From positions 1,501,856-1,565,855 of the forward strand of contig NZ_JAELVM010000001.1 of NCBI RefSeq assembly GCF_016745235.1: a stretch of 64,000 bases of DNA. The letters are read 5' to 3'. The notes beneath the pieces were generated by a model that worked only from the letters and a program-made list of their open reading frames with translations, searched no databases and was not told the DNA's origin. The position numbers and the translations under genes are program-made. This stretch comes from Chryseobacterium endalhagicum (lineage in GTDB: Bacteria; Bacteroidota; Bacteroidia; Flavobacteriales; Weeksellaceae). This document shows positions 7,866 through 15,242 of the stretch, piece by piece (position 1 is the first letter of the stretch; every line of letters begins with the position of its first letter).

Positions 7866-8783
7866 ATGAGAAAGCTCTTTTTAAGTTTAATGTTTTGCTC
7901 TTTGTTTTCAACTCCGGCGTTGGCCTGTTTAAACGGAGAGACCAGAAAACTCAAAGATGGAACTGAAATTTATACGGATTTTAAAGGGTTTATTCCCAGA
8001 GGTCACAGTTTTAACAATCCAGAAGGTCTGGAAAAAACTTTAGAAGGTCTGGAAAAAGAGTATAAAAGAACGAAGGATCTGGATTATTTGTCGGATAAAG
8101 GCTATATCCTGATTATTCTTAAAAAATATAAAGAAGCGATAGAACTGTATAAAAGGATTGAATCTATTGAACCGGGCAGGTACTCTACGGCTTCCAATAT
8201 GGGGACTGCATACGAACTTGCTGGTAACAATGTTGAGGCTTTGAAATGGATCGGAAAGTCTATCGAAATCAATCCCGGATCCCACTTCAGTTCCGAGTGG
8301 ATCCATGCCAATATTTTGAAAGCAAAAATTAAAGGAAGTGAAAATTATACCTCAGAATCTTTAATTCAGACGGATTTCGGAAACAAAAAAAATCCTGAAA
8401 CGGATTTAACTAAAGAGGAATTGTATAAGCTTCGAAAATCTCTTTTTTATCAGTTAAATGAACGGATCTCTTTTGTAGGGCCTGAAGACAAAATTGTTGC
8501 TCAGCTATTATTTGATTTGGGAAATGTGGCTTTTTTAATGAAATTTAAGGACGAAGCCTACATGGATTATGAAAAGGCAAAAGATTATGGTTTTAAAGAT
8601 CCCATCGTACAACAAAGAATGATTTCTCTGTCATCAATGACAAACAGCAAAGAAGCCCTATACAGTCCGGTTGATGAATCCACGGAAGAGATCATGAAAA
8701 TCGCGTTGTCCGTATTTTCGCTGCTTTTCTCTGCTGTGATTGTTTTTATTTTCAGAAAGAAGATATTCCTAATGCTTAAATAG
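7866..8783 (+). CDS. Secreted/anchored TPR-repeat protein
   Basis: The product is 305 residues. Residues 1-20 (MRKLFLSLMFCSLFSTPALA) form a signal peptide, with Cys21 just after, so a lipoprotein is possible although the lipobox is poor. TPR-like helices span about 75-160 (YKEAIELYKRIESIEPGRYSTASNMGTAYELAGNNVEALKWI, quoted in part) and again about 215-255. A transmembrane helix at about 276-297 ends in a short basic tail. It is probably an inner-membrane protein with a periplasmic TPR domain used for protein contacts. The same architecture is frequent in Chryseobacterium; partners are unknown. Confidence 0.8.
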   Translation: MRKLFLSLMFCSLFSTPALACLNGETRKLKDGTEIYTDFKGFIPRGHSFNNPEGLEKTLEGLEKEYKRTKDLDYLSDKGYILIILKKYKEAIELYKRIESIEPGRYSTASNMGTAYELAGNNVEALKWIGKSIEINPGSHFSSEWIHANILKAKIKGSENYTSESLIQTDFGNKKNPETDLTKEELYKLRKSLFYQLNERISFVGPEDKIVAQLLFDLGNVAFLMKFKDEAYMDYEKAKDYGFKDPIVQQRMISLSSMTNSKEALYSPVDESTEEIMKIALSVFSLLFSAVIVFIFRKKIFLMLK

Positions 8784-8797
8784 GTTGGGGGCGGGCT

Positions 8798-8830
8798 ATC
8801 CTTGTCAAGGTTTAAAACCTTGACAAGGAT
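8798..8830. repeat. 33-bp palindrome downstream of the TPR gene
   Basis: Two 16-base arms with one central base; the left arm is ATCCTTGTCAAGGTTT. It begins 14 bases after the stop of the TPR gene and may act as a terminator, but lacks a T tract. Confidence 0.85.
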
Positions 8831-8972
8831 AAGGAAAGCTGTAGTTTTGAATTTGGTCCTGAACGACGCTCTTCGCCAGCGGCAGATTTTCTGGTAAAAT
8901 TAAAAATGCTGGATCTTGTTCCGAACTCAGATTAAATAGAGTCCGGATAAAAAATCTTAGTTTATAAAATAT

Positions 8973-9428
8973 ATGAAGTTTTTTAAAGCAAACGAATCCA
9001 GCGGCTCGCTTCAGCTACTCAACGAAAAGGAAGAGCGGATGGGAGAACTTTTATTTGGATTTATTGGTGGTCTCAATGACAGAATAAAAATTGGGGATGA
9101 AGTATATGCCATTAAAGGCACTGGATTTTTGTGGATGGGCACGAATATTTTTGATGCATACGGAAGATTGGTTTTAAAAATTGATGCTTCAAAAAGCAGG
9201 ATATTTTATTATGGAGAAACTACTGAAATATATACCTATCAATATAAAGGGTGGCTATCTAAGACACTGAATTTATACAACTGGGAAGATCAGTTATTGG
9301 TAAGCCTTCATCACAAACAAAAGTTTTTGAAAACTATCTATACTGTAGAAATTGATGAAGATTTTAATAATAGTATAATTATTTTGAGCTTTTTAAGTTT
9401 CTATCATACATGGTTATCCAGTGGGTGA
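8973..9428 (+). CDS. Hypothetical protein, possible tubby/LURP-one-like fold
   Basis: The 151-residue product was not firmly recognised. Alternating hydrophobic patterns and short turns (GLNDRIKIGDEVYAIKG, IFDAYGRLVLKID) suggest a beta-barrel like the LURP-one/scramblase-related group, which is a guess from pattern only. It has no signal peptide. The C-terminus is hydrophobic (IIILSFLSFYHTWL). The gene stands alone between a palindrome-bearing spacer and a fragment of the dispersed repeat. Confidence 0.7.
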   Translation: MKFFKANESSGSLQLLNEKEERMGELLFGFIGGLNDRIKIGDEVYAIKGTGFLWMGTNIFDAYGRLVLKIDASKSRIFYYGETTEIYTYQYKGWLSKTLNLYNWEDQLLVSLHHKQKFLKTIYTVEIDEDFNNSIIILSFLSFYHTWLSSG

Positions 9429-9768
9429 AATACAAGAAGATCGAAAATTTTCAGCAGAGACGATGATGAGATTGCTTCGTCGCTTCGCTCCTCGCAATGA
9501 CGGCGGTACTCAATTTTATCGGAGATAAAATCTTTGCGCCTTACAACGTGTTTTTGTCATAAAATTTGCGTCTTTGCGTTGTTCCAACTAGAAAACTGTT
9601 TTCTGCTTTGTTGGGTGATCGCAAGGCAAGGTTTATAAGCTCTGTGAAGATTAAAGGCGAAAGAAAATCAAAAATTTTCATCAAGGCTGAAATGTTCCAA
9701 CATAAGTATTTCAAGATAACCTTTCCAACCTTTCCTATCATTCCCGCATCTCTATATAAAAAGAGACT
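9429..9768. repeat. Partial copy of the 365-bp dispersed repeat
   Basis: Bases about 9440-9600 match the array units, including the GATTGCTTCGTCGCT...CTCCTCGCAATGAC word, the TTTATCGGAGATAAA hairpin and the TTTGCGCCTTACAACG segment; 9600-9690 is a degenerate remnant. It contains no gene. Confidence 0.8.
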
Positions 9769-10500
9769 ATGAAAATCACCATACCAAAACCATGTCACGA
9801 AAATTGGGAAGCCATGACACCCGAAGAAAAAGGAAGATTCTGTTCCGTTTGCTCCAAAACCGTACGGGATTTTACCGTTGCTTCGGATCGGGAAATAATA
9901 GAAGCTTTTTCTGATCCTTCGGAGGATATTTGCGGAAACTTTTATAAATCTCAGCTGAACAGAAATCTGCAGTATTCTTATCTCAATTCATTATTTACAA
10001 AGTTTGCGGTCGGTTTTATATTGACAACAGGAGGGTTTGTTTCCGTAAATGCTCAGCAAAATACGGTCAAGGATACTTTAAAGACAGAAGAGATAAGAGA
10101 AATTGTATTTCATGGATTTAATAAGCAGAAAGACCAAAAATTGTTGGGAGCTGTTTCAATAATTCCAGCAAATGCTTTAAACAACACTAAAGAAGGCGAC
10201 ACAAAAGAAATCCAGCCGAAAGTGCAGGGATTAATTATTAATCAGATGCAGGAGAATCGTCAGGACAGAACACCGATTAGGATCGGAGGTGCACATGCTA
10301 CCATGAGAGACGATCAGAAGCCTTTGGTTGTGGTGAATAAAAAAATAATCAGTTTTAAGGACCTTCAGGAAATAGATCCGAATATTATAAAAACGATGAA
10401 TGTTCTGAAAGGTGCTTCTGCCACTGCAGTTTACGGCTCACAGGCCCAAAATGGTGTTATTGTCATCACCACAAAAAAGAAAGGAAAGCTGAAAAAGTAA
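9769..10500 (+). CDS. Zinc-ribbon-like N-terminus, single membrane segment and TonB-plug-like C-terminus
   Basis: The product is 243 residues. Residues 1-60 carry the Chryseobacterium-type motif PKPCHENWEAMTPEEKGRFC plus SVCSKTVRDF, with Cys9, Cys25 and Cys28 (and perhaps His10 or Cys55) placed to bind a metal. A hydrophobic segment at 75-94 ends VSVNAQQ, which resembles a signal-peptidase site. Residues about 150-243 resemble the end of a TonB-receptor plug (NVLKGASATAVYGSQAQNGV then VIVITTKK), but no beta barrel follows. A cytosolic metal domain joined to a periplasmic plug-like domain is inferred. The role is unknown; a strong hairpin follows. Confidence 0.8.
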   Translation: MKITIPKPCHENWEAMTPEEKGRFCSVCSKTVRDFTVASDREIIEAFSDPSEDICGNFYKSQLNRNLQYSYLNSLFTKFAVGFILTTGGFVSVNAQQNTVKDTLKTEEIREIVFHGFNKQKDQKLLGAVSIIPANALNNTKEGDTKEIQPKVQGLIINQMQENRQDRTPIRIGGAHATMRDDQKPLVVVNKKIISFKDLQEIDPNIIKTMNVLKGASATAVYGSQAQNGVIVITTKKKGKLKK

Positions 10501-10501
10501 T

Positions 10502-10532
10502 GAGCTTCGGCGATCGAAGATCGCCGAAGCTC
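10502..10532. terminator. Perfect GC-rich hairpin between convergent genes
   Basis: Arms GAGCTTCGGCGATC and GATCGCCGAAGCTC enclose the loop GAA. It lies between the genes ending at 10500 (+) and 10560 (-) and can serve both as a terminator. Confidence 0.8.
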
Positions 10533-10559
10533 ATTTTAAGTTATTCCAAAAGCAAAAGC

Positions 10560-11117
10560 TTATTTTTTCACAGCTGCAATCGCCGCTTCATAATTCGGTT
10601 CCTGCGAAATATCAGCAACCTGTTCTTCATAAATGATTTTTCCGGAAGGATCGATCACCACCACAGCTCTGCTTAATAGACCTTTCATCACAGAATCCGT
10701 GATTTCCACGCCATACGTTTTTCCGAAATCTGAACGGAAATCTGAAAGCATCACTACATTTTTGATTCCCTCAGCACCACAAAATCTTTTCTGGGCAAAA
10801 GGAAGATCCTTAGAGATACAAAGAACAACCGTATTGGGAATACTCGCTGCGTCTTCATTGAAATGATGAACAGAAGCTGAACAAACTCCTGTATCTACAC
10901 TTGGAAAAATGTTCAGGATCATGTATTTTCCTTTGTAAGAATCAAGCGTCTGATCCTTCATCGTAACGTCTGTAAGCGTAAACTTTGGTGCTGCTTTATT
11001 CACTGCCGGCAGTTTGGCGTAAGTATGGACCGGTTTTCCTCCCATCAATACGGTATTTTGACCGAAAGCCAATGCAGAGAAAAGAAACAACGCGCTGTAA
11101 ATTAATTTTGATAGCAT
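10560..11117 (-). CDS. Exported thiol peroxidase (Tpx-type peroxiredoxin)
   Basis: The 185-residue product matches atypical 2-Cys peroxiredoxin Tpx, which reduces hydroperoxides using thioredoxin-like donors. The peroxidatic Cys79 lies in FPSVDTGVCSASV and the resolving Cys113 in RFCGAEG. Unlike usual Tpx (about 165 residues) it has an N-terminal signal peptide (LIYSALFLFSALAFGQ), so it should act in the periplasm. A cytosolic paralogue is encoded at 44086-44583. The extra Cys100 (NTVVLCISKD) is not usual. The family call is firm; the location is inferred from the signal peptide. Confidence 0.92.
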   Translation of the reverse strand: MLSKLIYSALFLFSALAFGQNTVLMGGKPVHTYAKLPAVNKAAPKFTLTDVTMKDQTLDSYKGKYMILNIFPSVDTGVCSASVHHFNEDAASIPNTVVLCISKDLPFAQKRFCGAEGIKNVVMLSDFRSDFGKTYGVEITDSVMKGLLSRAVVVIDPSGKIIYEEQVADISQEPNYEAAIAAVKK

Positions 11118-11292
11118 GAATTTTATTTTCAGTAAAATTATTCATTTTTTCAGTACCTGACATTAATTTTAATTCAAACACCCGCCAAATAGAGCAAATC
11201 TATCAACCGTCTGTTTTTAAAACCAATTTTAACGGCTACCTTTATTCTGTTTAATTTTAGAATGACACTCAATTATCAAAAAATAAAAATTT

Positions 11293-12921
11293 ATGGATTC
11301 AGTCAATAAACCGTTATTTCAGGATATTTTTAAAAGTGAAAACGAAATTCCGGAAGAATTTAAAGTGCAGGAGATTCATCAGAAAGTATATCTTCTCAAT
11401 GGAAAACTGGTAGAATGGAAAGGGGAGGTTCAGGAGATTTATTCGCCGGTCTGCATTCCTACAGAAAACGGTCTCGAAAGAAAACTGCTCGGAAGTATCC
11501 CGAATATCAGCCCTAAAGAAGCGATGGAAGTTCTTGAAGCTTCGGTTAAAGCCTACGATAATGGTCTCGGAGAATGGCCGACTATGTCTGTAGAAGGGCG
11601 CATTCAATGTATGCAGAAATTTGTTTATCTGATGATCCAGCAGCGTGATCTTGTGATTAAACTGCTCATGTGGGAGATCGGGAAAACCCTCGCTGATTCT
11701 ACCAAAGAATTCGACAGGACTGTAGATTATATCAACCAGACCATTGATGCTCTGAAAGATCTCGACAGGGAATCGTCCCGTTTCCAGGAAGCCGAGGGAA
11801 CTATTGCACAGATCAGAAGAGCGCCGCTGGGCGTTGTGTTGAGTATGGGACCGTTTAATTATCCTTTAAATGAGATTTTCACCACATTGATTCCCGCACT
11901 GATCATGGGAAATACCATTTTGTTTAAACTTCCAAAGCATGGTGTTCTGGCTCATTATCCATTACTGAATGCTTTTAAAGAAGCCTTCCCGAAAGGAACT
12001 GTCAACACGCTTTACGGCAAAGGTTCAGAAATCATTACTCCCATTATGGAAAGTGGAAAAGTTAATGTTCTGGCCTTTATCGGATCCAGCAAAGTGGCCA
12101 ACGGACTGAAGAAACTTCATCCTAAAGTAAACCGTCTCCGCGCTATTCTGAGTCTTGATGCTAAAAATGCAGCCATCGTAACCAAAAATGCAGATCTGAA
12201 TGTAGCCGTGAGCGAATGTATTTTGGGAGCATTGTCATTCAACGGGCAGCGCTGTACTGCATTGAAACTTATCTTTGTTCAGAAAGAAATTGCTGAAGAA
12301 TTTACCCAAAAATTAAGTGCTGCTGTTTCTGCATTGAAACCCGGACTTCCGTGGGAAAAAGATGTAAAAGTGACACCGCTTCCAGAAGTTAATAAACCAC
12401 CGTATCTGAAAGAATGTATTGATGATGCTTTGGCGAAAGGTGCGAAAGTTTTAAATGAAAACGGAGGATTTACAGAAGAATCTTTTGTGTTTCCAGCTGT
12501 AGTCTTTCCGGTTAACAGTGATATGAAACTGTATCACGAAGAACAGTTTGGGCCGGTAATTCCGGTGGTTCCGTTTGAAGAAATCGAAGAGCCTATCGAT
12601 TATCAGGTGAATGCATCGCATGGAATGCAGGTGAGTATTTTCAGCGAAGATCCTCAGGAGGTTTCCAGGCTGATCGATCCGTTTGTGAATCTGGTAAGCC
12701 GTGTGAATATCAACTGCCAGGCACAGCGTGGTCCGGATGTTTTTCCGTTCACCGGAAGAAAAGACAGTGCGGAAGGAACGCTTTCTGTTTTTGATGCCCT
12801 TCGTTCATTCTCCATCAGATCTCTGGTAGCGGCAAAAATTACAGATTCGAATAAAAAATTATTAAATACAATTGTGAGAGATCACGATTCGAATTTTCTA
12901 AGTACAGATTACCTTTTTTAA
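11293..12921 (+). CDS. Aldehyde dehydrogenase, GapN-like (NADP-dependent glyceraldehyde-3-phosphate dehydrogenase type)
   Basis: The 542-residue product belongs to the ALDH superfamily and best resembles non-phosphorylating GapN, which oxidises glyceraldehyde 3-phosphate to 3-phosphoglycerate with NADP+. Seen: MGPFNYPLNEIFTTLIPALI, the catalytic Cys321 in FNGQRCTALK, EEQFGPVIPVVPFEE and the C-terminal NCQAQRGPDVFPFTGRKDS typical of GapN. The usual ELGGK general-base segment reads SLDAKN (287-292), so the normal Glu is replaced by Ser, with an Asp two positions on. A terminator lies at 12951-12985. The family is sure; the exact substrate is not. Confidence 0.88.
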   Translation: MDSVNKPLFQDIFKSENEIPEEFKVQEIHQKVYLLNGKLVEWKGEVQEIYSPVCIPTENGLERKLLGSIPNISPKEAMEVLEASVKAYDNGLGEWPTMSVEGRIQCMQKFVYLMIQQRDLVIKLLMWEIGKTLADSTKEFDRTVDYINQTIDALKDLDRESSRFQEAEGTIAQIRRAPLGVVLSMGPFNYPLNEIFTTLIPALIMGNTILFKLPKHGVLAHYPLLNAFKEAFPKGTVNTLYGKGSEIITPIMESGKVNVLAFIGSSKVANGLKKLHPKVNRLRAILSLDAKNAAIVTKNADLNVAVSECILGALSFNGQRCTALKLIFVQKEIAEEFTQKLSAAVSALKPGLPWEKDVKVTPLPEVNKPPYLKECIDDALAKGAKVLNENGGFTEESFVFPAVVFPVNSDMKLYHEEQFGPVIPVVPFEEIEEPIDYQVNASHGMQVSIFSEDPQEVSRLIDPFVNLVSRVNINCQAQRGPDVFPFTGRKDSAEGTLSVFDALRSFSIRSLVAAKITDSNKKLLNTIVRDHDSNFLSTDYLF

Positions 12922-12950
12922 GTACTTAACTTTACTTAACATAAAATAAT

Positions 12951-12987
12951 AATCCTCAATAAATTTCTTTATTTTTTGAGGATTTTG
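12951..12987 (+). terminator. Rho-independent terminator of the ALDH gene
   Basis: Arms AATCCTCAATAAA and TTTATTTTTTGAGGATT pair across a short loop, followed by TTGT. Confidence 0.7.
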
Positions 12988-13072
12988 TATTTTGACAACC
13001 GTGGAGTTTTTAGTTTTATGTTAAAAAAGTAGTACTTTAGCAAATTGCTGCTGTTCTTGTAGAGTTTAGAGC

Positions 13073-13582
13073 ATGTCTTTAATGGAAAAAGAATTTTTAG
13101 AGAAGATTGAAAAACATAAAGGTGTTATTTTCAAAATCTCTAAAATGTATATGGACGATCGGGATGATCAAAATGATCTTTATCAGGAGATCATTTACCA
13201 GGCCTGGAAATCATATGGCGATTTCCAGAGAAGAAGTGACTTCTCAACTTGGCTCTACCGGACAGCCCTGAATACAGCAATTGTATTTCTGCGGAGTGAA
13301 AAAAAACGTAGTTTTATTCAGAATCAGGGAATAGAGAATCTTGTGGTTCCCCTTGAATCCTACAATGATGCAGATGACAGAAATATGAAGCTGATGTACG
13401 AAGCCATCCATCAGCTCAGCCCTATAGACAAGGCGCTTATTTTTTTCTTTTTGGAAGATTTTCCCGGCAGGGAAATTGCTCGTCAGTTAGGAATCACCGA
13501 GGTCAATGCCCGGGTAAAAATGAACCGGGCCAAAATAAAATTGAAGGAGATCATCGAAAAGCAAAAGAATAACAGGACTTAA
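13073..13582 (+). CDS. ECF-type RNA polymerase sigma factor (module A)
   Basis: The 169-residue product has sigma region 2 at about 20-85 (DDQNDLYQEIIYQAWKSYGDF, FSTWLYRTALNTA) and region 4 at about 115-160 (FFLEDFPGREIARQLGITEV). It would direct RNA polymerase to a specific promoter set. It is very similar along its length to the sigma factor at 17350-17850, so the two are recent paralogues. Twelve bases separate it from the membrane-protein gene at 13595, likely an operon with its regulator. Unlike the second sigma gene, no GTAACA-N16-ACTAACT promoter was found upstream of it. Confidence 0.92.
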   Translation: MSLMEKEFLEKIEKHKGVIFKISKMYMDDRDDQNDLYQEIIYQAWKSYGDFQRRSDFSTWLYRTALNTAIVFLRSEKKRSFIQNQGIENLVVPLESYNDADDRNMKLMYEAIHQLSPIDKALIFFFLEDFPGREIARQLGITEVNARVKMNRAKIKLKEIIEKQKNNRT

Positions 13583-13594
13583 AAACAAAAACAA

Positions 13595-14410
13595 ATGGAG
13601 TTAGAAAATTTTAAAGAACTTTGGGATAAGGACAACAGGCAGGATCTGCCCGAAATCTCTATGGAAAAGCAGGGTGAAATTCATTCCCCGCTGCAGATGC
13701 TGAAGATCAATATGCAGACAGAATTCTGGCTGATGGTCGTCACACTGCCGATGCTTCTGATTGGCTTTCCTTCCGCTTCCGGAAACAGCAATATTGTAAT
13801 CATTTCAGCTTTTGTCGTCATCCTGACGCTGGCTTTTATTGTTTATTTTTATTCCCGCTTTCTTAAGCTGTATAAAATGCTTTCTAAAAGCAGTATCAAT
13901 ACCAATTATGACCTGTTTAACCTTAAAACACAACTATTAATATCGAAAGAAATCTACATTTCCTATTATATTTCCTACATTCCGCTGGCTTTTCTGCTGT
14001 CCCTCATTGAAATCAACTTTCATTTTGAAATGAAGTATAATGTTGCCATTTTTGCCATCAGTTTTTTCATTACGCTGATGCTGGTTTGGTTTATCATAAA
14101 ATACTGGATTTATTATATGTATGGCCGCTATATAGAAGATGTTGTGGGTCTTGTGGATGAACTGAACGGGCTTGAAGCAAAGCCAAAAAGAGGAAAACAG
14201 AATGCATGGTTTATCCGTTCTCAAAAATTTTTCATGAACAGGTTCGGCCTGAAGGGGAATGTCATCAATACAGTGATATGGTTTGTTTCAGTGTACATTT
14301 TCATCATTGTCTTTTTGACTCTGGTTCTCCTGCTTTTCATCATCATCGGTGCGAAACTTAAATTTATAGATATTCAGGTTCTGATAGAAGCTTTGGACAG
14401 GTTAAACTGA
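13595..14410 (+). CDS. Multi-pass membrane protein, putative sigma-factor partner (module A)
   Basis: The 271-residue product starts with a soluble segment (residues 1-40, MELENFKELWDKDNRQDLPE) and has about five membrane segments near 42-60, 66-88, 122-142, 148-172 and 223-252. It is paralogous to the product of 17868-18458 but has an extra C-terminal helix. Each is encoded directly after a paralogous ECF sigma gene, so an anti-sigma or membrane-sensing role for the short N-terminus is the likely reading. No zinc-binding anti-sigma motif is seen. The function is inferred from context only. Confidence 0.85.
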   Translation: MELENFKELWDKDNRQDLPEISMEKQGEIHSPLQMLKINMQTEFWLMVVTLPMLLIGFPSASGNSNIVIISAFVVILTLAFIVYFYSRFLKLYKMLSKSSINTNYDLFNLKTQLLISKEIYISYYISYIPLAFLLSLIEINFHFEMKYNVAIFAISFFITLMLVWFIIKYWIYYMYGRYIEDVVGLVDELNGLEAKPKRGKQNAWFIRSQKFFMNRFGLKGNVINTVIWFVSVYIFIIVFLTLVLLLFIIIGAKLKFIDIQVLIEALDRLN

Positions 14411-14447
14411 TTATTTTGAGAATTTGCAATTCTTATTTCAACATAGA

Positions 14448-14700
14448 TTTAAATTAAACTGAGTTCGGGATAGGGCATTTTCGTTGGTATAATAGGGTAA
14501 GGAAGTTTGAAGCCGGAAGAGGGAAGTTATTGAAGTCCAATGGCAGAAATACACCGCGGTTTTATTAATTTTTTGAATCCGCTTCAACCAATTTAAAGGC
14601 AGCTGTTTAATATATTATCCAATAGTAACTTCCAGCCTCTCTCTTCCAGCTTCCAGCCCTTTAATCTTAACTTCTTACCCCGAACCCAGATTAAATTAAA
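14448..14700. mobile_element. MITE-like element with long imperfect terminal inverted repeats
   Basis: Left end TTTAAATTAAACTGAGTTCG and the reverse complement of the right end, TTTAATTTAATCTGGGTTCG, match at 17 of 20 positions, and pairing continues inward around the words GGAAGAGGGAAGTTATTG and the complement of CAATAGTAACTTCC. The 253-bp element has no open frame and sits between the stop of the module A membrane gene and the terminator at 14707. The end motif (CGAACYCAGATTAAAT) also occurs alone near 8921-8938, and a TTCGGGTTAAG piece near 47167. Confidence 0.6.
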
Positions 14701-14706
14701 AGATAC

Positions 14707-14737
14707 AATCCGGAAGAAAATTTCTTCCGGATTTTTT
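14707..14737 (+). terminator. Rho-independent terminator, likely of sigma module A
   Basis: Arms ATCCGGAAGAAA and TTTCTTCCGGAT are followed by six T residues. It is displaced about 300 bases from the gene it probably serves by the element at 14448-14700. Confidence 0.85.
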
Positions 14738-14830
14738 AAATATGAAAAAAATAAACAGTCTTAAATGACGTGCTGAACGGGATATGGCAGAATTGAATGT
14801 GGGTTTTATATAAATTTTTCTCCAAATGGT

Positions 14831-14860
14831 GTAACATTTTTGATTTTTTGCTACTAACTA
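14831..14860 (+). promoter_or_regulatory. ECF-type promoter site 1
   Basis: GTAACATT at 14831 and ACTAACT at 14853 are spaced exactly as at the two sites upstream of the M4 peptidase and the module B sigma gene (22 bases start to start). It could drive the short open frame at 15032 or act as a distal promoter of the peptidase. Confidence 0.55.
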
Positions 14861-15031
14861 GTAGAGACATACAAAGTTAGTGAGCGATTTGAGCTTATGA
14901 TAATTCAAATTTTTAACTGACTGTTCATTTACAGATAAACTATTGAATGATGGTTTATCAATTAAAATTATTCGTACGAAGACCCTGTTTGTGATGAACA
15001 GTGGTTGGGGAAGAACTTAAAAAAACACACA

Positions 15032-15136
15032 ATGAGACCTGGCAGGAAATTATTTCTGTTGGTTTTTTTTATTCCGGGAGTTTATCATTTTATCGTCCTT
15101 AAATATTTTGCCGATTTGTTGGTGAAAACCAGTTGA
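15032..15136 (+). CDS. Possible 34-residue hydrophobic peptide
   Basis: An ATG frame of 34 codons (MRPGRKLFLLVFFIPGVYHF onward, then IVLKYFADLLVKTS) encodes a basic N-terminus and one long hydrophobic segment, like small membrane peptides. It lies between ECF promoter sites 1 and 2 and ends 55 bases before site 2. Nothing but its composition and position supports it; it may be chance. Confidence 0.3.
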   Translation: MRPGRKLFLLVFFIPGVYHFIVLKYFADLLVKTS

Positions 15137-15191
15137 ATGTTAACATAATATATTAAATATTGTTTTTAATTATGTTTTTGTTAAAACTGAT

Positions 15192-15220
15192 GTAACATTA
15201 TTGTATTTTTTCTACTAACT
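15192..15220 (+). promoter_or_regulatory. ECF-type promoter site 2, for the M4 metallopeptidase
   Basis: GTAACATT at 15192 and ACTAACT at 15214 match sites 1 and 3 in sequence and spacing. A -35 box with GTAAC is typical of ECF sigma targets. The start codon is 22 bases after the -10-like box, which gives a short leader. Confidence 0.65.
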
Positions 15221-15242
15221 GTGAGAAATAAAAAAATATAAT

